Of a stretch of DNA of 64,000 nt, positions 25,101 to 37,100 are shown one piece after another; the stretch's first letter is position 1, and each line of letters begins with the position of its first letter. A program made the translations under genes and the position numbers. This DNA comes from Ctena decussata (taxonomy: Eukaryota; Mollusca; Bivalvia; Lucinida; Lucinidae), in contig OZ022510.1 in assembly GCA_963989385.1 (NCBI GenBank), positions 33,919,448 to 33,983,447 on the forward strand, read 5' to 3'. The notes below the pieces were generated by a model. It saw only the letters and a list, made by a program, of their open reading frames with translations, did not search any database and had not been told where the DNA came from.

Positions 25101-28100
25101 TCCTGTGACCTTGAAAATGAGGTCAAGGTCACCAAAACCTAACCATTTCTTAAGCTTGTCCCAATGATATATCCATGAAAGTTTAGTGAAATTCCATCAA
25201 TTGGTTCAAGAGATATTGTGCATACAAGAGTGTGACGCCAACCCTGTGACCTTGAAAATGAGGTCAAGGTCACCAAAATCTAATCAGCTCTTAAGCTTGT
25301 CCCAATGATATATCCATGCAAGTTTGGTGAAATTCCATAAATCAATTCAAGAGATATCGTGCATACAAGAGTGTGATGCCGACACCGACGCACCGGGAAC
25401 CGCACTGAAAACAATATGTCCCCCCTCATCTTTGGTGGGGGGGACATAATGAGCACTCATGTAAGATCCTCTATGTCTCATTTCATAACCGCAAGATTTT
25501 GTACTGTCAGAAACCTGATGTCACTTTGCTACATGTACCTCACTTCACATTGCTGAAGTCTGGTTTTGTTGCTAAAACCACTTTCTATGGGTGCAAAATA
25601 GTACACTATGACAGGTGAAAATATAAAAGTGCCCTACAAGAGGGATAACTGTATTAAAACTTGTGTTTTGGGGAAGAAAATCTTCTGTTTTATGGTTGCA
25701 AATTATGTTTTATTAAAACAAACTTACCACCATAAAACTAAAAATTTACCTCCCAAAATGATAATTTCGAGCAGTGCTCTAGATAAGAGGGAGTATTTGA
25801 TGATAATTAAGGATAATTTTTCTTATCTCTCATTCAAACCATTTGTTGTGACCCCTCATCGAGACGGTTCAGATGAGGGGCACAACATATGTTTTTATGC
25901 AGAATTAGCAAAAATTATCCCCAATTATCACCAAATACTCCCTCTTATCAAGAGCTCTGATTTCGAGTACATAATCCGCAAAGTTATCAGCTTAAAATAG
26001 AAGAGAGTCAACTGTCAGCTACTATTACTATCTTGATAATGACTACATTAAGTTACATAGTCTGGCAATTACTATAAAGAGTTACTTACCCTGACAGTGA
26101 CTATGTTCATATGTTGAGCCTTCAGTAAGGTGTTGATTTCTCTAAGTGATGTGATAGGGAAACCTTCTTTTTCCTTCTCCATTTTTAACCGTTTCAATGC
26201 AACAATTTCATCTGTAATATAAATGACCATATTCTGCCTCTAAACATTATATGATATAGTGATCAGACATTAATTCTGGGGCTATTTTCTAGTTTTTCCT
26301 CAAAAGGGTTAGCTTTGGCTCCTTAGATTAAACTTATTTCATGACATTTATAATATGCTTAAATTAAAATGCAACATTCTTTACTATAGTCCTTGTTTGT
26401 TATAATGTATATTTTGTAACATGGAAGTGAGCATGTTATGCAAAGTCACTGCACATAAAAATTCATATGAACTGTGACATGCATTCAAGGATCCCTTATA
26501 AAAGCATACATTAACAATAAAGACTGAGATCGTCGCATCATCCTGTGCATTTGTACAGTAAAACTACATGATTCCTTACATGTACATATATATTCCTCAG
26601 TCTGGACATCATGTGTGGTGGCAATAACTCTGATCAGATCACACAGATGCACAGGCTTTTCTAAGGTTTGCTGTATGCTATGTGTTGTTCTTATTCATCA
26701 CAACATTTGTTTTTTCATGAAAACATGTTGGGTACCTGTTTAAATTGTTTCCTTCAAACCCGCTAATGAGAACTGAGGAGATTCTAAAAAGATACCAGAT
26801 AACAGTGCTCCAGATAAGAAGGTGTGCCAGGGATAATTTGAGATAATTTTCTATACTTTTCCATGAAACGTATGTTGAATCCCCTCATTAGAACTATCTC
26901 ATGGCGTATGTTTTTGTTGAGAAATATATATATTCTTTCAATTATCTTCATGACACCACCTTACCTGGAGCTCTGAGATCATATGCTTATTTGAAAGCAT
27001 CAAGAAAGATTTTGTGATATCTAGAACTCTGGAATTAAGGTAAATGAAAACACTTTCATGGAAGCAATTCTACCATTTTCACTTTTGCCTCCCTTCTCAA
27101 TTACTGTCAACTCTAAAAGAAAAAGAATTTGCTCCTCTAGTAGATAATTCTTTCCTTTATGGGTAAACCCCTTTTGAAAGGGATGTGTTATTTAGGGAAG
27201 CAAACAGGAAATCACATAAATTCTTCCCTTCTTAAAAATGGAAAAAAATTACGGAAGAGTACCCATACACCTTATAAATATACCTGAGCCGCGACACGAG
27301 AAAACCAACAATGTGGTTGTGCGCCCAGCGCAGACTCAGATCAACCCGAGCCTCCACACAGTCTCACCACAATCTTCGCTGTGCGCTTACAGGGTAGCTT
27401 AGGGTCTTAGCTACCTCCATGCGGACAGCGAAGACTCTGATCAGACTGGGCGGATGCCCAGGCTGATCTGAGTCTGTGCTGGGCGCACAACCACATTATT
27501 GGCTTTGTTGTGTCGCGGCTCACCTGTCTTTTTATCTCTTGCCCTATACACCACTCCATATGTGCCTTCCTCTATTCTATTAAGGCAACTAAATTCTTCC
27601 ACATTCCTACACCCCTGTATGGCTGGGAAATATGGGGGCAGGTCTGGCTTGAGCTCTATTGGTGACATGGGTGGGGTATCTATGGGGTAGTTGTCCTCAT
27701 CAGGATTGGCATTGCCTTCGTGATCCGAGCCCGCATCAGAGTCCTGGTCAAACTTTGACTTTATATCCCCTGTAAGAATACAAATTACTATATTCACTCT
27801 ATACATCTGGACAACACAAACACTCTTGTAATATCGTAAAAATTCTAAATAATGGGAGCAATAGATCTGAGCAAACAATGCAAACCCAGATCAACCACTT
27901 GGATAGTGTACATGTAGGGGCATGTTTCTTGCTTCCTGTAGCAGCAGCCAGAGTTTGACATGTAATAGATAGTTGTCCTTTATCTAAGGTCATTTGTTCT
28001 TTCCAGTTTCTCCAAAACCACAAAATGCCATTGCTCCAATCATCAAGAAAGTGTTTATAAGTTTGTTGTATGGGGTGCTGTTTTACTATTTATTCTTTTT

Positions 28101-31100
28101 GTTTCATTTTGTAGATATCAAATGTTCATAATTATTTTGTGATGTCCTAAATTCAATTTTAATTATACATATAGAAAAAATCAAACCATGTTCATCTATA
28201 AATCAAATTATAGATATTCCAAGAATCAAGCACACTAATGGGCAGTGATTTATGGAATTATGGATATCCAAAATATCAGATTAATATCAGATATCCAAAA
28301 ATCAAATCATGGATATCCAAAAACAACTTAGGATACCCATGATTACTTTTTGATATCTCAAAATAAAATACTGGATGTCCAAAAATGAATTATGGATGTT
28401 CAAGCTGCCAATGAAAAAAAGCAATCAATATTTTATGCGGATAGTCTTGTTAATAAAAATAGAACAGGTAAACTCAAGCCGTTTTAAAGCTCGGCTCATG
28501 CTGTACCAGCGTTAAAAGGCAGGACACGTTAACAGTGACAGAGATTTTCTTTGCGTCGATGCAGAGCTTGAACAGGATGTTTTATACCCTGGGAATGGGA
28601 GAAATGTATCACAGGCGCAATGGGGTGGTCTAGAATGAACACTGAAAGGTTGTCTCATATTGTTTAGTTTTCTGTGTAGTCAGAGAACTTGCTGGTTCTA
28701 TAAATAGATTTTATTGTGTCCAGCGAAGAAGTAAACAACATAAAAGGTACATGAGGATAAGAGGAGGTTAAGCAGTCCACCGTACCTTGGACATGGTGCA
28801 TGAAAGATGGAGCCTATCCCTCTCCTTTCACTGCAATTAGCCTTCCCTGATGAAACACACCCATTTACTGCTGGGTTGACAGCGAGTTTGCTGTCACATG
28901 CTGGCCCATTAGGGATTCAAATCAACAATTTCTACACCACAGTTGTGCACCTCTAACCACTCAACCACTGATATATAGACTGAAAACAAATCTAAATAGT
29001 GATCAGTGTAAGTAACGACTAAGTGCATTAAAACTTACTGAGATGTTCCTTGCTGTCTTCTTCATGACCCTCTTCTTTTTCTTCTTCCTCTTCTTCTGCT
29101 GACTCTTCATTGCTCTCACTCTCACTACTCTCAGTTCCTGCAAAAAAGGTTGTCATGTATTACAACACACATTATTTGTCAGAACCGTCTACCACAAAAA
29201 GTCCAAGTATTGGGACATCCATTTTGCATAATAACTGCCATTAAACAATCTTCTTCTAGCTTCCCAATTTTGTACCAATTCTTTGGTTTTTGTTTGATTT
29301 ACTAACTGAGGTGATCATTTTAGATTTATGACGTCATTCTCTAAGTCACTCAGTAAATGACATAAAAATAGCTTGTTTTAAGGTAGAAGCAAACAGTCAG
29401 CCAAATAATCTTTTTAATATTGGTAGATGAGAAAAATACTGGTAATCAATCATTGGTGTCCAGAGGAGCTAACGATCACAACACTTGGGTCTACTGTTCA
29501 AGTGGAAAACTTGGCAGAGCCTAGTTTCCCATTTGAATGGTAGACCCTCTAGTTGGGATCTCCTTATCCCCACTGGGCACCAATGATAGATTCTATTTGA
29601 GCCGCAACACAAGAAAACCAACAAAGAGGCTGTGCGCCCAGCACAGACTCAGATCATCCTGGGCATCCGTCCAGTCTGATCAGAGTCTTCGCTGTCCACA
29701 TGGAGGTAGCTTAGACCCTTAGCTACCCTTTAAGCACTTAGCAAAGAGTCTGATCAGAATGTGCCGAATCTCAGGCTGATTTGAGTCTGCATTGGGTGCA
29801 CAACCGCTTAGTTGGTTTTCTCCTGTCACGGCTCATTTATCTGAGGAATGGGAGACTAACCTGAGCCCGAGTCTGACTCTGTATCCTCACTCTCCTCTTC
29901 CTGTTCTTCTTCTTCTTCTTCCTCCTCCTCTGAGGGAGACTGGGCACTGTCAGGAATCTCCTCATGCTCCTCATCGTGCCTCTCAGGTTCCTCAACCTCC
30001 CTCTTCTTTCCTCTCTCACGAACTTCCTCAGCTGGCCGCTCTGGAGATCTGTGCTTAGTACTTCTAGAGGATGCTGTAATAAAATATTATGTAAATGATT
30101 TAAACTCCCTGAAAGATCACTTAAACAATGAATGTTTCATAGTCAGTGTCTTGTTTTGGTCTACTTGAATCATTTTTCAACGGGGGGGTGGGGAGGGGCA
30201 TTGAACTGCATTCCTTTGCAAAGCATTTACTTCCCTTTGAACTTCAGATAATATGGGAAATTGATGAAAATTCTATGAAATTCTATTGAATAAAAGCACA
30301 GATTACAGTGGCTCATATAGGAATAGATGGATAGACAACTTGAAACTTTAAGTCCTTTTCAACAGTATTTCAGTCATATTAAAATGATGGGAGGATGACA
30401 ATGAAATGCGGGTAATGGAAACCCATTTACAGTTAGAATCAAACCCTGAACTGCTAGATCAGTACACCAGCACTTAATCCACCTGGGCTTGTACCACTGT
30501 GTACAAACAAGCCTGCTGCAAAACTCTGATGCAACTTTTGAACACATATCAAAGACTCTGATCTGGACCTACAGTCAGCAGCAGTGTCTTATGATACCAA
30601 TCTATTTAAAATGAAACCTCTCAACTATACTGCAAATATAAGCTAAGTTTTATCCAACCCTACTCAAAATTTAAAGTCTCAGACCTTGAACTTTGGTAAG
30701 CAATAGCAACTAGATTGTATAAGCTAATACCCATTAATCCTGTTTTAATGTTTTATACACATTTGAACTGGTTCAGCCGAGGCTTCAATAAAAGAAATGC
30801 TACAGGAGCAAGTTAATGCAAAACTTTAGCACAAACGTTAACTTATGTACATGCAGAAAAACAGACAGATAAATGGACATCAAAAAGGCAGCAATTGTCA
30901 ATCCTTTGAGATACTTTGCACAATGAGGAGTGAAACCTAATCTGAAAAACATGAAATAAAATAAAACAAACATAACAGAAAATTTACTTACATCTGGGTT
31001 GCTGACTGTGACGTGATGGTGGCCTCGTATCTTCAGGATATTTCCGTCTCTCCCGACTTCTACTTCTGTTTCTATTTCTGTCAGATCTTTCACGTTCATG

Positions 31101-34100
31101 CCTTTCTCTCAGTCGTCTTTCTTTCTCTGAAATGTTAAGTTTAAGACAAATGGTTATTAAAACTTTCAGGGGCAGCAACTCTGCCATTTTCATTTTTGCC
31201 TCACTTTTCTATGTGGATTGGCAACTAAAGGAAATAACTGGCTCCCAAAGGTACAAATCTTGCATAACTTCTTTATGAATTTCTGGCTATTGCCAGGACA
31301 AAGAATTTTGGCAAGGGCAGAAGACTCAAAAATTGACCTACTCTCTTGTTGACACACCCCAGCAAGTGGTTTTTAGTGGAACTTTTTTCTTTAAAGATGC
31401 TTAAATATCAAAATTTTAGGTTTTACACACCCAAAACCATTTCTCGTAGCTATAAACTGACTTGCAGCATTTTGCATGACCTCTCTTGTCTATTTTTATC
31501 ATTTTTTGTTTGGAGGTGGGTTTTTCCAATAGTAAAAATAATCCCTTCTTGTCTCCAGCCTTTGATGAGGTTCATTTTGATGTATTTGGAAAAAAAAGAT
31601 CCCCTCACAAGGGAAGTAAATATTCTTCAGTTAAAATTGTCTCCCTTGAAAAAGTGGCAGCCAAATCATGGAGGTGTGTGGGTACACCTTGAGTATGGAT
31701 ACACCTTTATGCTTTTCCGCCACTTTTACCAAGGTAAACAACCTTGATGGCTTCATTTTGCTTCCTTGGAGGATGTGGAGCTCTATTTAAGACGGCGTAT
31801 TTGAAGATAATTAAGGATAATTTTTCTTGTTTCTCATCGAAACCATATGTTGTGACACATCTGAACCGTTTTGTCGAGACGGTTCAGATGAGGGGTCACA
31901 ACATATGTTTTTATGCAGAATTAACAAAAATTATCCCTAATTATCACCAAATACGCCCTCTTATCTAGAGCTCTGGGATGATGCCCTTCCAAAATTGGGT
32001 CTATTCTTAAAGGAAAGAATATGCTCCTAGGGGAGCAAATTCTTTTCTTGAAGAGTTGATCCATATTTTGACAGGAGGCACAAATGAAAATAGCAGAGTT
32101 GCTTCCCCTGAAAGTGGACCCATTAACACATTCACCTTAACACACAGCTTACATGTTTACTCACCTGCATTTCTCTGTTGGATCTGTAATAGCTTTCTTT
32201 CTTCTTCTTTCCGCCTTCTTTTCTCTTGTTCCTTTCTCAACCTTTCCTCTCGTAATTTTCTTTCTCTGTTTTTCTCTCTTTCCAACCTTTCTAATCTTTC
32301 TCTGGAAGAATCAAACAACAACTGAGGGCTGTACTAGCATACACACAAAACAGTTGAACTTGCCCTGGTGACCACATGTATTGAACGACTTTTGTCTTCA
32401 AGGACCGCAATCATATTGGCTAAAGAATGTTATTGGCTTTATTAAGCGACATCACATTATTTAATGACTTCAAAGACCCCATTCCAATTTACTATAGAAT
32501 GTTATTGGCTTTATTAAGCAAAATGTTGCTTGATCAGACCAGCTATCACCAATCGTGAGTCCAAAGTGTACATTTTGTTGCAAACTGACAAGCAGTTCAG
32601 ATCCCGATCTGCTGATTCAAAGCAATCTTGGGGTGGTCGTGGTCTGGCAATGGTGCGGGGTAACTTTCAGTGTCTGGGCATCTGGCTTATTTGGATTACA
32701 GTAGGGCAAGGACCTATTGTGCTTGCCGTAGGTGTGGGCAGGGATTGTTTGGACATTCTCTCACCTGTCATTTGAGCCGCAACACGACAAAACCAACAAT
32801 GTGGTTGTGCGCCCAGTGATGACTCAGATCAGCCTCGGCATCCGCCCAGTTTAATCAGACGTTTCATTAAGTGTTCAAAGGGTAGCTAAGGGTCTCAGCT
32901 ACCTCCATGCGGACAGCGAAGACTCTGATCAGACTGGGCGGATGCCCAGGCTGATCTGAGTCTGCGCTGGGCGCACAACCACATTGTTGGTTTTCACGCG
33001 TCGCGGCTCATTTCTCTTTTCTTTCTCCCTTTTCATCGGAGATGGCTCAATATAGACTGAAATACTGTCTCAAAGAGCAGTTAAACCCAAAACAAACAAC
33101 CAACCAATCATATCGAAGCAATCTGATATGGGCCTGACCTGTTTACTCAGAAATACTTGTCCTAATGTTTAGAAAATAAACTATGTAAATGAAAGATGAA
33201 TGTGTATTATCACCAAAAGTAATATATAATAAGATATAACAGTGATTTACTTTTACCTTTAAAGCCAATGAGAGGTGCTATTCTGGCCTGTATTCTAAAT
33301 GACCTGGTTCAGTTTAAGGATTAGTCAGTCATAAACATTTATCTCATTTTATTTTGACAAATCTCAACTCTTATTTTAAATAGCCTTAAAGCCTTAAAAT
33401 TAAATACAGGCATCATTTCTATGCTAAATGTCCAAAAAGTTTTTTTCAAAAATCTTATTCCTTACTCTACACATGTAAAACTTTTTTTCCAGGTAACTAA
33501 ACAAATTATAATGGCCAACAGTGTGAACACTGATCAGTCTGCTCCTGCAGGAGCAGTCTGATCTGGGTCCATGCTGTTAGCCTCAGTATTTTTCTAAACT
33601 TGTTGTAATTGAAAAGACAACATATACTTTTCATAGCTGTTCCAGGGCAAGGACATTAACTCTTTCGGAGCCAATGTCGCCCAGATGAGACTGCTACGCA
33701 GAGCGACGTTGTGGCATAAATGTAACCTGTACAGTCCCATTAAATAGCTGTAATTTACGGCATTACCAAGGGAAATAATTTAGAGTTTACGATCAGATTA
33801 TGGCAAACAAAGATTGTTTTTGCGAGAAAAACAAAAATTGGCTGTTTTTGATGAAATTTTGAGACTTTCAAGGGTTTTTATTTACCAGAAACACCCATTT
33901 TTGTAAAATAAATTTGGCGCTTGAAAGTGCGTTTCTATATGAGCCGCGACACGACAAAACCAACAATGTGGTTGTGCGCCCACAGGGCTCGAAATTTATA
34001 CTCGTCCGCTCGTATTTACGAGTAGATGGTCGGTAAGGACGAGTGGAAATTGTCACTGACTTGCCCTGCCGGACGAGTAGGTTTTTCCTCCATGAAAATT

Positions 34101-37100
34101 GTCTAATCATGACGTTCAGGAAAAGCACAAATCGATCAAATTACAGCAAACGAATATTGACTGTAACGCAAAAAGCATGAAATCCCATAGATTTCCGCAT
34201 CGTGTTGTCTAAAAAATGAAAACGGAAATGGCAAACTGTAAATAAACAGTGCGCCTGCGCATATGGAACATCAACCCGATGAGGATTCGCACCAACCCAG
34301 TTTCGCCTAAGTTGTTTGCGCTCTATAACTGCATGATTACAAATGCATAATCCAACTCAAATAGTTGTGTAGCACATTATTTTCACGTCCTCACTTGAAT
34401 AAAGCAGAAAAAATCTACTTTGGTGCAGAAATCTTTATAAACGAAACCTCTTTGTGCAAAATCGCTCAGTACGATCCTGAATTGGGACGAAACCATATTA
34501 CCAGTCCTATGGAAAGTACCGGAAATAACCGCGTGAAAATGACAGTGAAAGTAGAATACGTTCGAGGGAAAAATGAGTGATATCAGACAGTTTTTAAGCA
34601 GGACAAGTACATTTTTGAAAGGACAAGTAAAAATTTGAAAGCACTTGCCCTGCAGGACAAGTATGTTCAAAAAAAAAAATTTCGAGCCCTGGCCCAGCGC
34701 AGACTCAGATCAGCCTGGGCATCCGCCCAGTCTGATCAGTGTCTTCGCTGTCCGCACTGAGGTAGCTTAGAACCTTAGCTACGCTTTGAGCACTCAACGA
34801 AGAGTCTGATCGAACCAGGCGGATGTCCAGTCTGATCTGAGTGTGTGCTGGGTGCACTACCACATTGTTGATTTTCTCGTGTCGCGGCTCATATATACTT
34901 GGCGCCGAAAGAGTAAATTTTTTCACTTGTCCAGGAAGAAATGGGACAAGTATGCCAAGTCAGGCATTGCCGTATTGTATTTCCGCAGCCTGCAACAAGT
35001 GTATGAACTCCCTCTAAATGGGTTGTTATAGTACCTTTCTTTTCTTGATTTTTCCCGTTTTTCTGCTTCACGCATTTGTTGTTCTTTCATTCTCATTTCT
35101 CTCTCTTTAGGATCTCTTCTCTCGAATGGTTTGTGGTAATCTTTATACCCTAATCTGTCATGTACATCTGGAATTTACAAAAAAACCAGAGGGCCAATGG
35201 CCCTATATCGCTCACCTGAGCACTGAGGCATTGAGGTTACAGCAACAAACCACCATGCACAACAGCAATAAAAAACACCATTTATGTAGAGGATAATATC
35301 ACAAACATTTATGCAAAAAAAATAAGCTTTATCCCCCATTGATGGCTTCTCAGAAGATCTTTGGCAAAAAAAAGTGAAAATTTGGCCTTTCAGCTGCAAT
35401 GGCAACCAATCAAAATCGGGTAATTGGGAAAAATTCATATGGCTGGTAGAGGACTACTCCAGGAACATTTCTGTGAAGTTTTGTCAAAATATCTGCAGTA
35501 ACACAGAAATAAATAGCAAATGTCTACTTTCCTCATTATAAGTCTATGGAAACTTTAAGTTGCCGTAGCAACAAATTCACAAGGGCAATGATAATATAAA
35601 ACATACTTTAGGTAGAGGTTAAAATTATTAATATGTATGCTAAGTATCAGCTTCATCCCCTAATGGCTTCACTTTTCCCATTATGAGTCAATGGAAACTA
35701 TAAATCGCCATAGCAACCAAAGTTCTTATGGGATTGGAAGAAAAAGAATAAAATTTATGTAGAAACTACTGTCATCAACATGTTTGCACAATATCAGCTT
35801 CATCCCCTATATGGCTTCTGAGCAGAAGATTCTTTTTTCAAATTTACACTATATTTTGCCATGGCAACCAATCAAATTCAGCGATTTGGAGAAAATTCAT
35901 ATGAATCATAGAGGACTACTCAAGAAACATTTCTGTAGAAAAAAATTTAAATAACTGCAGTTAGTTAGACAGCAAAAATTGCAAATTTCCATTTTCCTCA
36001 TTATAAGTCAATGGAAACTCTTAGTTGCCGTAGCAACCAAACTGCTGGAGCAATTGCCATGAAAAACAATAATTCTATAAAGGCTAGTACTAAGGTTCTT
36101 TCTGTAAAGTTTGAGCTTTATTGGGCCATACAGTTTCTGCGAAGATGATTTTTTAATATTTTTCTATTTTAAACCATTCGGTTGCAATAGCAACCAGCCA
36201 AATTGCGCAATTTGCATAAATTTAACATGGCTGGTTAAAGACTACTCAAGGTACATTTCTATGAAAGTTTTGTCAAAATATCCGCAGTGGCATAGCAATA
36301 AATGCAAATTTTCCATTTTGCCATTAGAAGTCAATGGCAACTTTCAGTTCCCATAGCAACCAAACTGCTAGAGCAATTGCCAAGAAAAACAGTACTTTTA
36401 TAGAAGCTAGTACTAAGATCCTTTCTGTAAAGTTTGAGCTTTATTGGTTGCACAGTTTCTGAGGAGATGATTTTTGAATATTTTTTCTATTTTTTAACCA
36501 TTCGGTTGCCATGGCAACCAGCCAAATTGTGCAATTTACAAAAAGTTCATGTGGTTGATAGAGGACTACTCAAGGAACATTTCTGTAAAAGTTTTGTCAA
36601 AATATCTGCAGTGACATAGCAATAAATGCAAATTTTCCATTTTGCCATTATAAGTCAATGGCAACTTTCAGTTCCCATAGCAACCAAACTGCTTGAGCAA
36701 TTGCCAAGAAAAACAGTACTTTTATAGAAGCTAGTACTAAAATCTTTTCTGTGAAGTTTGAGCTTTATTGGTTGCATAGTTTCTGAGGCGATGATTTTTG
36801 AATATTTTTTCTATTTTTTAACCATTCGGTTGCCATGGCAACCAGCCAAATTGTGCAATTTACATAAAGTTCATGTGGTTGATAGAGGAATACTCAAGGA
36901 ACATTTCTGTAAAAGTTTTGTCAAAATATCTGCAGTGACATAGCAATAAATGAAAATTTTCAATTTTTCCCATACAAGTCAATGGAAACTTTAAGTTGCC
37001 ATAGCAACCAAAGTTCTGAAGCGATTTGGATAAAAAACAGTATTATTGGTTCCCCCTGCCTATAGATGCTATATATGAAATTTGGTAACAATGGGCCTTG

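Noticed and set aside
27292..27525. A wholly new intron created by the MITE
   Set aside because: The intron continues past the MITE to the next exon at 26211 and its position matches an existing CDK11 junction, so the MITE altered an old intron.
31346..31747. 133-codon open frame as a gene
   Set aside because: No recognisable domain; it lies in a CDK11 intron beside a family-D element and opposite to the gene.
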